Shown piece after piece: positions 8,894-18,196 of a DNA stretch of 64,000 nt. The stretch is from JAEUPI01 sp046348365 (GTDB lineage: Bacteria; Pseudomonadota; Gammaproteobacteria; Burkholderiales; Burkholderiaceae_C): NCBI GenBank assembly GCA_046348365.1, contig JAXMEL010000001.1:806001-870000 (forward strand). The letters run 5' to 3'. The notes beneath the pieces were generated by a model that had not been told where the DNA came from, did no database searches, and saw only the letters and a list, made by a program, of their open reading frames with translations. How positions within the stretch are numbered: position 1 is the first letter of the stretch; each line of letters opens with the position of its first letter. The translations under genes were made by a program, and so were the position numbers.

Positions 8894-10060
8894 TCAGGTC
8901 CGCATCGCAGGTTGCCGTTTCGAGATTTCGCTTTCGTAGAGCCGCTGATAGGCCGCGACCATGGCTTCCAGGCTGAACCGGCGCTCCACTTCGCGCCGTC
9001 CGGCACGGCCCATGGCTTGCGCACGTTGCCGATCGCTCGCCAGGCGCACCAGCGCCTGCGCCAGAGCCTCCACATTTTGCGCCGGCACGAGCCAGCCGGT
9101 CACGTCGTCCGTCACGAGTTCGGCATTGCCCCCCACATTCGTGGCAATCACCGGCAGGCCGGAGGCCATGGCCTCAAGCACGGTATTCGAGATGCCTTCG
9201 GCCTGGGAAGGCAGCACGAACAGATCCAGCGTGCGCATGACTTCCGGCACGTCGTCCCTATCGCCCGGCAACCAGGCCAACCTCGCCACGCCCTGGTCGA
9301 CAAGCAGGCCCTGCGCCAGCTGTCTGAGCGGCCCGTCACCCACCATCACCAGACGTGCGAATTCGCGCATCGCGGGCATGAGCTCGAGGGCCCGGCAGAA
9401 GGCCTGCGCCAGCAGGATCTGGTCCTTCACCGGCTGCATGCGCCCGACGGTGCCGATCCACCAGGTGTCTGTCCCGTCGAAGGGGCAACCGGGGATGGAT
9501 TCGCGCACTTCGCCTCGGGGCCGGAATCGCAGCGCATCCACGCCGTTGGTGATGCGCTCGACGCGTTCGTTCGCAATGCCCACCTGCCTCGTCAGGTAGC
9601 GATGCAGTTCCCCGGAAAGCGCCACATAGCGGTGCACGAATGGCGAGTACAAGCGCCGCACCCTCTGCAGCCTGCGATTGCTGCCATCCAGATCGCCCAC
9701 GTCGCGCCCGTGTTCGCCGTGGATTCTTACCGGCACGCCTGCCGCCCAGGCGGCGGGCTGCATCTCCAATGCGGCCAGGTTGCGCGTGTGGACCACGGCC
9801 GGGCGCAGGTTGCGCAACAGCTTCCACATGGCCGGCAGCAGCCGGGTGCCCGGCCCGGGTGCCTTGTTGAGCGCGAGATAGGTCACGTCGGTCGGCAGCA
9901 CGCGGCGCTTGAACTCCGTCACCTCCGTGAGCGCGATCACGGCGTGGCGGAACGACGATGCCGGCAGCCGGTTGATCAGGTTGACCACACCGTTCTCCAG
10001 CCCGCCCGTGTCGAAACGGTAGAGCACGTGGGCGATCAACGGCCGCCGGTCGGGGCTCAC
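8894..10060 (-). CDS. XrtA/PEP-CTERM-type glycosyltransferase (TIGR03088-like)
   Basis: A 388-residue GT4 glycosyltransferase. The N-terminal stretch IAHVLYRFDTGGLENGVVNL followed by HTRNLAALEMQ and EHGRD is characteristic of the family I recall as TIGR03088, found almost only in exosortase-A EPS loci. PSQAEGISNTVLEAMASGLP is the GT4 donor-site motif. Its start overlaps the stop of the preceding glycosyltransferase by 4 bases, which leaves no space for the exosortase gene often found between these two families. Confidence 0.9.
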   Translation of the reverse strand: MSPDRRPLIAHVLYRFDTGGLENGVVNLINRLPASSFRHAVIALTEVTEFKRRVLPTDVTYLALNKAPGPGTRLLPAMWKLLRNLRPAVVHTRNLAALEMQPAAWAAGVPVRIHGEHGRDVGDLDGSNRRLQRVRRLYSPFVHRYVALSGELHRYLTRQVGIANERVERITNGVDALRFRPRGEVRESIPGCPFDGTDTWWIGTVGRMQPVKDQILLAQAFCRALELMPAMREFARLVMVGDGPLRQLAQGLLVDQGVARLAWLPGDRDDVPEVMRTLDLFVLPSQAEGISNTVLEAMASGLPVIATNVGGNAELVTDDVTGWLVPAQNVEALAQALVRLASDRQRAQAMGRAGRREVERRFSLEAMVAAYQRLYESEISKRQPAMRT

Positions 10061-11277
10061 GATGCCGCGCTGGCTCGGGCGGCCAGCACATCGTCGATCC
10101 GCCGGTCGAGCGGCCGCAGTCGGGCCGGCCAGCTGTAGTCGCCCACCACGCGGGCTCGGGCGGCTTGGCCGATGGCCCGCGCACGCTGGGGATCGGCGAT
10201 CAGCGCAAACAGCGCGGCTAGATAGTCGTCGCGATCCCGTGCGGGTAGCAGTTCGGACCCCGGGGTCGCATCGATGGCTTCGACGCAGGCACTGGCCGCC
10301 ACCACGGGGCGCGCCATGGCCATGGCTTCGAGGATCTTGTTCTGCACGCCCCGCGCCAGACGAAGCGGCGCGACCACCACCGCGGCATGCTGCAGGTATG
10401 GGCGCACGTCGGGCACAGTGCCGGTCACATTCACGCCAGCCGAGCGCAACGCCTGCACGGCCGTGGAGGGGCTACGCCCGACCACGTGAAAGCGCGTTGC
10501 AGGCCATCGCGCCCGCAACGCGGGGAGCATGGCATCGGCAAACCAGGTCACCGCATCCACGTTGGGCCAGTAGTCCATCGCGCCGGTGAAGACGATGGGG
10601 ATTTCGCTATCACTAAACGGCGACACCAGTGCATCGCCCGGTGCGAAGTACTCGGCGTCCACACCGTTGCCGATCGCGCAGGCCAGCCCCGCACAATCCG
10701 GCGCCAGCGACTCGAACAACTCGACCTCCTTCGAGGTGACGAAGAAGCAGGCCGCAGCGCGCCGCGCGACGAGGCTTTCGTATTCGAGCAGCCGTCGGCC
10801 CTCGCGCTGATAGAGCCATGAAAGCGGCCAGGGCCGTTCGGAGCCGTACTGGGCCCATTTGGCGGAATCGACATCGACGAAGTCGACCAGCATCGGCAGC
10901 CGCAGCGACGCGGCATACGGTGCCATTGCCGACGAGAAGACGATCGTGGCATCGATGCGGTCGCGGCGCATCAACTCATCAACCCATCTGCCGAGCGACC
11001 CGTCACGGTAGTAGGCCAATGTCAGCGCTTCGCCGCGGGCCAGCCCCCAAACGCTTCTCGATCGCGCCCAAACGGGGCGGATGCGCGAGACATGCACGCT
11101 CGCGCACAGCGCGCGCACGGCCGGCAGGTGCGGCTCGTCGTCGGGATCGTCGATGAAGGTGCCCAGATGCACTTCATGCCGAGCTGCCAGATGCCTGAGC
11201 AGGTGATACGAGCGGACCTTGTCGCCCTTGTTTGGGGGATACGGCAGCCGATGCGCAAGGAACAGAAGCCTGGCCAT
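10057..11277 (-). CDS. XrtA/PEP-CTERM-type glycosyltransferase (TIGR03087-like)
   Basis: A 406-residue GT-B glycosyltransferase. It begins ARLLFLAHRLPYPPNKGDKV, a signature of the exosortase-A-associated family I recall as TIGR03087; DFVDVDSAKWAQY and GARGV-type LRLARGVQNKILEAMAMARP (donor site) follow. It sits 6 bases after the FemAB-like gene and overlaps the following glycosyltransferase by 4 bases. It is predicted to be cytoplasmic and to extend the lipid-linked EPS unit. Confidence 0.9.
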   Translation of the reverse strand: MARLLFLAHRLPYPPNKGDKVRSYHLLRHLAARHEVHLGTFIDDPDDEPHLPAVRALCASVHVSRIRPVWARSRSVWGLARGEALTLAYYRDGSLGRWVDELMRRDRIDATIVFSSAMAPYAASLRLPMLVDFVDVDSAKWAQYGSERPWPLSWLYQREGRRLLEYESLVARRAAACFFVTSKEVELFESLAPDCAGLACAIGNGVDAEYFAPGDALVSPFSDSEIPIVFTGAMDYWPNVDAVTWFADAMLPALRARWPATRFHVVGRSPSTAVQALRSAGVNVTGTVPDVRPYLQHAAVVVAPLRLARGVQNKILEAMAMARPVVAASACVEAIDATPGSELLPARDRDDYLAALFALIADPQRARAIGQAARARVVGDYSWPARLRPLDRRIDDVLAARASAAS

Positions 11278-11283
11278 CCGGCC

Positions 11284-12321
11284 TCACCCCAGGCCGCGTA
11301 CCACGTGAGGTCCCAGCCAGTTGGCCACCGGCAGCGGGAGCCGACGCCAGGCCTCGATCATCAGCCTGTACTTGGGATTCGACGGGTTGTTCGAAGGCAC
11401 GCGGTCGCGCTTGTACAGGCGGTACTCGTAATGCAGCGTCTGCGGCTCGAACCCCCAGTTCTTCTTGAAGGCGAAGGGGCCGGTGCCGACCTTGCTCCGC
11501 CCGTAGTCGAAGAGCCTGATGCTGCGCGCGCTGGCATGGCGCATCAGCGCCCAGTACTTGAAATCGTTGGCGGCCAGTTCCCGAGCCGCAACGTCATCGC
11601 CTGCGTAGTACGGCAGTATCTCGTCGCGGAAGTAGAAGCTCAGGACGCTCGACAGCGGCTTTCCCTGCGTCGAGGTCACGGTCAACACGCTGCAATCCCG
11701 ACCGAACACCCTCAGCAACTCGGCAAAGTAGCGTTTGGGCATCGCCGGCGTGCCGTGCCGATGCACGTTGTCCGCATACAGCGCGAAGAACCGATCGACA
11801 CCCTCGTCCATCTCCGCGATCAGGCCGTTGTTGATGCCCTTGCGCACCATGGCTCTCTGCTTGCGCGGGATCGCCAGCATGTTGGCCTCGTCGTCGGCCA
11901 GCAAAGGCTTGCGAAACGTCACGTAGACCACTTGTCGTGGCCAGTCGGCATGCTGCCTCGACAACTGCCGCAGCTCCAGGTGCTGCGCCCCCAGCTTGCG
12001 CCCCATCTCGTCGGCCGCGGCTTCGAGCTCGGTCGCGACACCTTCGTCGGCAGCCACGACACCCGCGTAGACCGCGAACGGCAGACTAACCAGCGCGTGG
12101 CCGAACAGCAGGCTCTTCACCTCGGCCAACGGCAGCACGCCGACGACGTTGCCCTCGCGCTCGGCATACAGGTAGTGAGTCGCATGCCCGAAGACGCGCT
12201 CCAGGATGCCTTGCCACCCTGCGCGATGAAAGAACGTCGCATCTACGTTCGAGAGCACGAACGCGTCCCACCGCGCGGCGGTCGCCGTATCGGTCGACAC
12301 CAATCGCCTGATCGTGGTCAC
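11284..12321 (-). CDS. FemAB-like protein of XrtA-type EPS loci
   Basis: A 345-residue protein of the FemAB/GNAT-like acyltransferase superfamily, resembling the 'FemAB family XrtA/PEP-CTERM system-associated protein' (TIGR03019 from memory). Recognisable stretches are FHRAGWQGILERVFGH near the N-terminus and RLFDYGRSKVGTGPFAFKKN near the C-terminus. FemAB enzymes transfer aminoacyl groups from tRNA. In EPS loci the presumed job is decorating the polysaccharide with an amino acid, but this is not demonstrated. It is tightly packed (9 bases after the deacetylase, 6 before the next gene). Confidence 0.88.
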   Translation of the reverse strand: MTTIRRLVSTDTATAARWDAFVLSNVDATFFHRAGWQGILERVFGHATHYLYAEREGNVVGVLPLAEVKSLLFGHALVSLPFAVYAGVVAADEGVATELEAAADEMGRKLGAQHLELRQLSRQHADWPRQVVYVTFRKPLLADDEANMLAIPRKQRAMVRKGINNGLIAEMDEGVDRFFALYADNVHRHGTPAMPKRYFAELLRVFGRDCSVLTVTSTQGKPLSSVLSFYFRDEILPYYAGDDVAARELAANDFKYWALMRHASARSIRLFDYGRSKVGTGPFAFKKNWGFEPQTLHYEYRLYKRDRVPSNNPSNPKYRLMIEAWRRLPLPVANWLGPHVVRGLG

Positions 12322-12330
12322 ACGCGAGCG

Positions 12331-13203
12331 TCAGTGGACAACCTGGTCGAGAAACACCCGGTCGACCCGGTCCCAATGGAAATCGGCCAGCAGCCGATGC
12401 AGCCGCGGCTCCACGCGATGCAGGTTCACATAGTGGCGAAACCGCGTCTTCGCACCGACGCCACCGATGCGTGGCTGCGCCGGGTCGATCTCCCACGGAT
12501 GGAAGTAGAAGATCGCCGCCTGCCGGTCAACCGCATTGACACGGCGGATCATCCAGCGCGAGACGGCGTAGGGCAGCAGGCGAAAGTAGCCCCCGCCGGC
12601 GGCGGGCAGGTTCACGCCGCCCACGCGAATGGTCGTGGCCGGCAGCTCGCGGACCCCCTGGTCGCGATCGTGGGCGAAGCGCGGCGCCTCGGGCATGCCG
12701 TAGTGGTCGTGCCGGATGGGGAAGATGCTCGAGCTGTAGGTGTGCCCCGCGCGCGCCAGCACATCGAAAGCCCACAGGTTGTCGCGCCCGATCGAGAAGC
12801 TCGGCGCCCGGTAGCCGCGCACCGCCACCCCGGCCGCGTCCTCGAGAATCTTCTTCGCGCGATCGACGTCTTCGAAGAATGCCGCTTCGGCAAGGTCGCT
12901 GGCCCTGTCGTGCTGGTAGCCATGGCTCGCGAGTTCATGACCCCCAGCAACGATGCGACGCACCAGTTCTGGGTGGCGCTCGGCAACCCAACCCAGCGTG
13001 AAGAACGTGGCACGGCAGCCATGATCGGCAAACAACTCCAGTATGCGATCCACGTTTCGTTCGACGCGACACTCCCGCGAGGTCCACTGCTCGCGCGGCA
13101 CGTGGGGCTTGAACGCCGAGACCTGGAAGTAGTCTTCCACGTCGACGGTCAACGCATTCAAGCGTGCACTGTCCGTTGGCGCGTTCACCGCGATGCTGCC
13201 CAC
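12331..13203 (-). CDS. XrtA-type polysaccharide deacetylase (DUF3473)
   Basis: A CE4 deacetylase with the variant N-terminus NALTVDVEDYFQVSAF, in which the catalytic aspartate motif is VDVEDYF rather than TFDDG, and HELASHGYQHD as the metal-binding histidine motif. A C-terminal DUF3473 part (YFHPWEIDPAQPR) completes the family I recall as TIGR03006. The frame is open well upstream into the preceding gene. I prefer the GTG at 13203, 8 bases after that gene's stop with AGGG overlapping the stop codon (290 residues); a second GTG at 13188 is possible. It is predicted to deacetylate the EPS or its precursor. Confidence 0.88.
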   Translation of the reverse strand: MGSIAVNAPTDSARLNALTVDVEDYFQVSAFKPHVPREQWTSRECRVERNVDRILELFADHGCRATFFTLGWVAERHPELVRRIVAGGHELASHGYQHDRASDLAEAAFFEDVDRAKKILEDAAGVAVRGYRAPSFSIGRDNLWAFDVLARAGHTYSSSIFPIRHDHYGMPEAPRFAHDRDQGVRELPATTIRVGGVNLPAAGGGYFRLLPYAVSRWMIRRVNAVDRQAAIFYFHPWEIDPAQPRIGGVGAKTRFRHYVNLHRVEPRLHRLLADFHWDRVDRVFLDQVVH

Positions 13204-13211
13204 CGATCGCC

Positions 13212-14744
13212 CTAGAACCGGACGCGATACTCGCACGCGACGATGTTCATGCTGTAGCTCGAGGCAGTGGTCAGTTCCTCGAACCGCTGGTGCGACAGCC
13301 TGGTGCTGAAGGTGGAGCGGGTTCCGACCTTGCGAGACCACAGCAGCTGCCCGCCCTGTGAGGTGGCCCTGCGCTGCGTGACGCTGCCTTCGGCCCGATT
13401 CCAGCCGACGAAAGCGCTCAGGTCATCGGACGGTGTCAACCGGCGAAACCAGAGCAGCTGCACACCCACCTGGTCGATGCGCTCCTCGGCGATGAACTGG
13501 TCGCTGACCGGCAGGCTGACGAGCGAATCGAGTCGTCGACTGCTGCCGCCCGACAGGGCTATCGTGATCGTGTTCCTGACGCCAGCCCAGGTGGCACTGA
13601 CGGAATGGTTCTCCACCAACAGTACCCCGGAGGTCGTGAGCTGTGGATTGACGGCTTGCGTCGGATCGATGCCGTTCGTCCTCAGGAGATCGATGACCAG
13701 TACACGTCGACGGTCGACATCCGGCTCCACCGAAGCGAGCTGCAGGAAGAGCACGTCATAGGCCGATCCATAGTGAAACGCGTTCGGATCCTCCAATCCC
13801 AGCCCGGGCCTCGAGTTGGTGCGGCTCGACGCGGCGAGCAGCGCAAACTGAGGCAGACGATAACTCAGCAATGCAGTATGGCCTGTGCCGAAGAACCGCT
13901 GCAGCGCCTCGGCGTAGAAACGCGTCCGCTCGTTCGGCCGGTAGTCCAGGCTCATACCGTACAAGGTGTTGTAGATGCGGCGACTGCTGTCGAAGTCGTT
14001 GCCCTCGCGCCCCGCCACGAGCGAAACCACCGTCTCCGCATCGAACGCCCACCCGGCGTCGCCTCTCACCAAGGCTTCGGTGGTACGGCGCCCCTCGTCT
14101 GGATCGTAGATCGCGCCGAATGCCTGGCCTTTCCACGTCGCCGACCTGGCCCGCACGCCGCTGTCGAGAAGAAGCGAACCGGCCTGCGAATGGACGTCGC
14201 CGACATCCGAGCCCTTCACCTTGGTTGTCGAGTCGGTCAACCTGGCTTCGGCGCGGCCTCCCTCGCCGAGCCGCCATCGCAATACCGGCGACACGGTGAT
14301 GTTGGCGGTATAGAGCCGGTTGTCGTTGTCGATCAGCAACGAGCGCTCAGGCGAGTTGAACACGGAGCCCAGCTGCATGCCATAGGTCGCCGCAAGGTCA
14401 AGAAAGGCGTGCGATTCGATGAGTTCGGCGTTGAAGCCCGCCCGCAGGTCGCCGCTGCGGCGATAGGTCGTACCGTCGGAGTGGCTTGCCATGCCATAGA
14501 GCGACAAGTCGGCCATCCCACGCAGCCGGCGATAGGGAAGATTCACATGGGCGTCCAGCTCAATCTCTGTGCCGATGCCCGACTGCGGATTGATGGGCGA
14601 AGCCTGGGCGTTGTCGGTCGCAGACAAGGTGGCCGACGCGCCGAGCTGCCAGACGGGGGTTCGACCCTCGCCGCCTTCTTGCGCGAACGTCGCGCGCGTA
14701 CCTGCCAACAGCAGCAACAGCAATGCTGCGTATCTAGGCAGCAC
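13212..14744 (-). CDS. PEP-CTERM/XrtA-associated outer-membrane beta-barrel protein (TIGR03016-like)
   Basis: A secreted protein of 510 residues. It has a cleavable-type signal peptide (MLPRYAALLLLLLAG, cleavage near ATFAQ), then alternating beta-strand-rich sequence ending in the aromatic terminus YRVRF expected of outer-membrane barrels. SATLSATDNAQASP at the N-terminus is characteristic of the family I recall as TIGR03016. ATG codons lie upstream at 14777, 14768 and 14762, but the GTG at 14744 is preceded by a perfect GGAGG five bases ahead. It overlaps the kinase gene by 11 bases. A role as EPS exit channel or anchor is likely but unproven. Confidence 0.85.
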   Translation of the reverse strand: MLPRYAALLLLLLAGTRATFAQEGGEGRTPVWQLGASATLSATDNAQASPINPQSGIGTEIELDAHVNLPYRRLRGMADLSLYGMASHSDGTTYRRSGDLRAGFNAELIESHAFLDLAATYGMQLGSVFNSPERSLLIDNDNRLYTANITVSPVLRWRLGEGGRAEARLTDSTTKVKGSDVGDVHSQAGSLLLDSGVRARSATWKGQAFGAIYDPDEGRRTTEALVRGDAGWAFDAETVVSLVAGREGNDFDSSRRIYNTLYGMSLDYRPNERTRFYAEALQRFFGTGHTALLSYRLPQFALLAASSRTNSRPGLGLEDPNAFHYGSAYDVLFLQLASVEPDVDRRRVLVIDLLRTNGIDPTQAVNPQLTTSGVLLVENHSVSATWAGVRNTITIALSGGSSRRLDSLVSLPVSDQFIAEERIDQVGVQLLWFRRLTPSDDLSAFVGWNRAEGSVTQRRATSQGGQLLWSRKVGTRSTFSTRLSHQRFEELTTASSYSMNIVACEYRVRF

Positions 14745-15648
14745 CCGAGCCTCCGTAGGCATAGCCATAGCCGGCACCGCCCAGCGACTTCCGGTTCACC
14801 TGGTTCAGCACCATGAGCCGGACCGGATGCGATGCAATGCTCGCCAGGGCCCGTTGCACGGCCGTCTGCGGCGTGCTGTCGGCCTTCACGACCATCACGA
14901 TCTGCCCCATATGCGACGCAAGCACGCTGGCCTCAGTGGTCAGCAGCAGCGGAGGCGAGTCGAAGATGATGATGCGGTCGGCATAGCGAGAGGCCATTTC
15001 CTCCAACAGCGCACGCATGCCGTCACTCGCAAGCAACTCGGTGGCGCGCGGCCGAGGCGCCCCGCTGGGCAGGATGGTGAGCTTGTCGATGTTGGTCGCA
15101 AGCAGCACCTCCTGCAAGTCGACCTTGCCTTCGAGCACGTCCAACAGACCCTCATTCGGCTCGAAGCCCAGCATGCGGCCAAGCGACGGCCGTGCCACAT
15201 CGGCATCGACCAGCAGCACGGTGTGGTCGAGCTCGGTGGCCAGGCTCATGGCGAGGTTGGCGGCGGTGAAGCTCTTGCCCTCACCGGCCAGCGCACTGGT
15301 CACCATGATCAGGTTCGCTCGCGGCTGGCCGGCGTTGCGCAGGTCCGCGACATTCTTGATCAGCGGACGCTTGATCATGCGGAACTGACCGGCGTGCTCC
15401 GCTGGGCCAGTGCCGGGTGGAAAGATCCGGGCCAGCGCCATGGCGTCGGTGTTCAATGTCACCGCTCGGGATGCATCGACGCCATGAGGTCGATCATTTT
15501 TCGATGGCCCGACTGCACCTACGGCACGGGGCCCCGCGCTCGGGCTTTTTCGCGTCCGACGCTCGGGCGCCGAAGTGTCGGCAGGGCTCACGCCGGCACC
15601 CCTCAGCCGCTCGAGCCGTTGCATCGCCTGTTCGATCAGGGTAGACAT
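14734..15648 (-). CDS. XrtA-associated tyrosine autokinase (BY-kinase)
   Basis: A 304-residue cytoplasmic BY-kinase. The Walker A motif is SALAGEGKSFTAANLA; the Walker A' (LLVDADVARPSLGRML) and Walker B (IIIFDSPPLLLTTEASVLA) motifs follow. The C-terminus is a short tyrosine cluster, GAGYGYAYGGSGAA, the expected autophosphorylation tail. It matches the exosortase-associated kinase family (TIGR03018 from memory) that partners the chain-length protein encoded just upstream to set EPS polymer length. The ATG at 15648, preceded by GAGG, was chosen over an in-frame ATG 60 bases further upstream that lies inside the neighbouring gene. Confidence 0.92.
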   Translation of the reverse strand: MSTLIEQAMQRLERLRGAGVSPADTSAPERRTRKSPSAGPRAVGAVGPSKNDRPHGVDASRAVTLNTDAMALARIFPPGTGPAEHAGQFRMIKRPLIKNVADLRNAGQPRANLIMVTSALAGEGKSFTAANLAMSLATELDHTVLLVDADVARPSLGRMLGFEPNEGLLDVLEGKVDLQEVLLATNIDKLTILPSGAPRPRATELLASDGMRALLEEMASRYADRIIIFDSPPLLLTTEASVLASHMGQIVMVVKADSTPQTAVQRALASIASHPVRLMVLNQVNRKSLGGAGYGYAYGGSGAA

Positions 15649-15658
15649 GGTTCGATCC

Positions 15659-17239
15659 TCACGCACCCCGCAGCATGGCGGTGATGAGGGCGCCCAGCAC
15701 GAAGACAACCACCAGACTGCCCGATGCAGCGGTCAGGCGCGCCATCTCCCAGCGTTCGCTTCGTGCGTCGCCTTCGCTCTTGATCGCTGTGATGGCACCG
15801 AGCAGCGGTACGCCCAGTTTGGTGGGCAATTCGGCCGGGCGATGGAACACCGGCTGTATCTGGGCCCTCACGAAGGCTGCGCCCAGGCCTGCGCCGACGG
15901 CTGCGCCCAGTGCGGCCAGCAACAGCAACGGTCGGTTCGGGGACGACGGTCGCCCAGGCACCCGTGCCGGCTCGATGACCCGGAACTCCGCCAGGCCGGC
16001 CGCGTCGTCGAGCTTGTCGTACATCACGGCCGACTCTCTGCGCGCCACCAGCTCCTCGTAGGCCTTCTTGTGAATCGCATAGTCGCGGTTCAGCTGGGCT
16101 GCTTCGGCCTCGATCCGCGGCGAGTCCTTCAGCTTGGACCGCGCCTGCTCGAGCCGGCTGCCGTACTCGGCCACGCGCGCCTTCGCAGTCGCGAGTTGAA
16201 CTTCTGCCGTGGCGAGCAACCGCGAAAGCTCCTGATACGCCAGGCTGCTGTTGCCCAGCTTGGGACTTGGCGGCATGGCCGCCGCCTTCCGCCGAAGCGC
16301 TTCCTGCTCCTTGCGTCGTTTGCCTTCGAGATCGGCGACGAGGCGGCGTGCGGCGATCACGTCGGGATGCTCGTCGGTGAAGCGTTGCAGCAGAGCGTCG
16401 AGGTTCTTCTGCAGCAGATCGATCCGCGCGTCCAGCTCGGGCGTAGACGAACCCGCCGCCATGGCGGACTCCTGCAACAGGCTCTGCACGACGGTGTCAG
16501 CCTGCGACCCCTTCTCGGCTTCGAGCGAGGCCTTGGCTGCCTCACGAGCCTGCTCCGCCTCCCGCTGCTGCAGTTTCGCCGCATCGAGCTGTGACGCGAG
16601 CTCGGCAATCCGGGTGGTTGCGTCCTTGCCCTCGATGTTCTGTGCGTCGATGTTTCGAATGCGAAAGTCCTTGAGCTTGGCCTCCGCCTCTTCGAGCTTG
16701 GCCTGATAAGCCCTAATCTGCTCGTCGATGAAGGCTCGGGCAGAGTCCGCATCCTTCCGTGACGCGCCGACACTCGACTGCACGAACACCGACACCATCG
16801 AATCGACGACCTTCTTGGCCACCTCGGGGTTCTTGTCGCGGTACGCCAGTTGATAGAGGTTGTCGCGTCCGACACTTTGAATCCGCAACTCCCTGGTGAC
16901 ATCCTCGATCCGACGATCGGACTTGGCCACCTTGCCGTCCGACAAGTCCAGATTGGCCATCGCGGCGACCTTCTCGACGTTCGCGCGCGTGATCAGCGTG
17001 CGCCCAAGCATCGATACCTGTTGTTCGACGTTGGGCTGCACGGTAAGACCGGACATCAGCGGCCGCAGAATGGTCTGCGTGTCGACATAGATGCGGGCAG
17101 ATGCTTCGTACTGGCTGGGGATCGACAGCACGGTAGCCACGCCGGCCGCACCGACGACCCACGCGGTGATCACCGCCAGCCAGCGATAACGCCAAACCGA
17201 CCAGCCCAGCGTGACGACCTGTTCGAGTTGCTCGATCAT
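15659..17239 (-). CDS. XrtA-system polysaccharide chain length determinant (Wzz/GumC-like)
   Basis: A 526-residue inner-membrane protein with one transmembrane segment near residues 20-40 (WLAVITAWVVGAAGVATVL), a long periplasmic coiled-coil region rich in A, E, K and Q (roughly residues 180-430), and a C-terminal membrane segment (LVVVFVLGALITAML). RIYVDTQTILRPLMSGL is typical of the Wzz-type family in exosortase-A loci (TIGR03007 from memory). It lacks the fused kinase domain; the kinase is the separate gene downstream, as in other proteobacterial EPS loci of this type. Confidence 0.92.
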   Translation of the reverse strand: MIEQLEQVVTLGWSVWRYRWLAVITAWVVGAAGVATVLSIPSQYEASARIYVDTQTILRPLMSGLTVQPNVEQQVSMLGRTLITRANVEKVAAMANLDLSDGKVAKSDRRIEDVTRELRIQSVGRDNLYQLAYRDKNPEVAKKVVDSMVSVFVQSSVGASRKDADSARAFIDEQIRAYQAKLEEAEAKLKDFRIRNIDAQNIEGKDATTRIAELASQLDAAKLQQREAEQAREAAKASLEAEKGSQADTVVQSLLQESAMAAGSSTPELDARIDLLQKNLDALLQRFTDEHPDVIAARRLVADLEGKRRKEQEALRRKAAAMPPSPKLGNSSLAYQELSRLLATAEVQLATAKARVAEYGSRLEQARSKLKDSPRIEAEAAQLNRDYAIHKKAYEELVARRESAVMYDKLDDAAGLAEFRVIEPARVPGRPSSPNRPLLLLAALGAAVGAGLGAAFVRAQIQPVFHRPAELPTKLGVPLLGAITAIKSEGDARSERWEMARLTAASGSLVVVFVLGALITAMLRGA

Positions 17240-17299
17240 GAGAGCCTTGGGCTTCTACTTTCCGCCGCAGTGGTGAAGTCCGGACCTGACGCGCATGCG

Positions 17300-17923
17300 T
17301 TAGAAGTAGCTCTGCGGGATGATCAACACATCGCCCGGCCGCATTTCCACGTTGGCGCTGATGTCACCGCCCTTCACGAGATCCTGCACGCGCACGCTGT
17401 ACTGCTTGTTGCCCTCCGACGTCCGCAGAATCGTCGCCCTGTTGCCTGCGGCGAAATCGGTCAATCCGCCGACGGCGATCATCACGTCCAGCAAGGTCAT
17501 GCGCTGCTTGAACGGCAGAGCCTGGGGTTTCGCAGCCTCGCCAATGACGCGGATCTGCTCGCTGTAGGGCCCGACGTACGACTGGACGATCACCGTCACT
17601 TGCGGATCGCGCACATATCGCGACAACTTGCCTTCCACCTCACGAGCGATCTGGACAGGCGTCTTGCCTTGCACGGCCAGGTCTTCGACCAGCGGCGTCG
17701 AGATCTTGCCGTCTGGCCTGACCGGAACGGTGACCGACAACTCCGGGTTGCGCGCGACCTGCACATTCAAGGTATCGCCAGCACCGACGATGTAGCTGTA
17801 GTCAGCCGCCGGTGCCACCGCCGGCGCCGGCGGAAGGGAACTCGAAAGCGTTCCGCAGCCCCAGATTGCCACCACCAAAGGCACGGTCAGCGTTGTGCGA
17901 AAGAATCTCAGAAACCCGTTCAT
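17300..17923 (-). CDS. EPS export lipoprotein (Wza/GumB-like)
   Basis: A 207-residue polysaccharide export protein with a lipoprotein signal (hydrophobic VPLVVAI followed by lipobox IWGC; Cys23 would be lipidated). YIVGAGDTLNVQV starts the polysaccharide export (Poly_export) domain, followed by a SLBB-like region (PYSEQIRVIGEAAKPQALPF). It closely resembles the XrtA/PEP-CTERM export protein family (TIGR03027 from memory) and should form the outer-membrane translocation pore for the polymer. About 60 bases separate it from the chain-length gene downstream, and 273 bases from the priming transferase gene upstream, so the operon may have an internal promoter here. Confidence 0.9.
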   Translation of the reverse strand: MNGFLRFFRTTLTVPLVVAIWGCGTLSSSLPPAPAVAPAADYSYIVGAGDTLNVQVARNPELSVTVPVRPDGKISTPLVEDLAVQGKTPVQIAREVEGKLSRYVRDPQVTVIVQSYVGPYSEQIRVIGEAAKPQALPFKQRMTLLDVMIAVGGLTDFAAGNRATILRTSEGNKQYSVRVQDLVKGGDISANVEMRPGDVLIIPQSYF

Positions 17924-18046
17924 GGAACCTCCGGCGGGTGCAAGCTGGGTCGCGCCGCCAATCTCTGGGATTGAAGTTGAGCAGGTGCCGCCGCGTCCCC
18001 GATTCGGCCATTCGGCAGTATCGAATCGCGATCATACGTGCGCCAT

Positions 18047-18069
18047 GCCGGCACAGCGGTGGTGCCGGC
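18047..18069. repeat. perfect 8-bp-arm inverted repeat in the EPS operon gap
   Basis: GCCGGCAC (18047-18054) and GTGCCGGC (18062-18069) form a perfect inverted repeat with a 7-base spacer. It lies in the 273-base gap between the priming glycosyltransferase and the export lipoprotein genes. There is no T-run on either side, so it is not a classical terminator. It may be an operator or an mRNA hairpin that sets relative expression of the genes downstream. I see nothing else recognisable in this gap (17924-18196). Confidence 0.5.
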
Positions 18070-18196
18070 CCCCTATCCTCGTGTGGCAGGGTCAGCAGAA
18101 TCGGGCGCGCGTGACGTGGGCAACACTGGCCGCCGCAAGCCTAGCGCGAACGCTCTGGGTCGTTGCCGACGACCAACAGCTCGGATCGTCGAGCCC

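Noticed and set aside
7055..13215. Long plus-strand open frames opposite the amidotransferase, glycosyltransferase and deacetylase genes
   Set aside because: No recognisable motifs and typical shadow composition; the minus-strand frames carry clear families with overlapping starts and stops.
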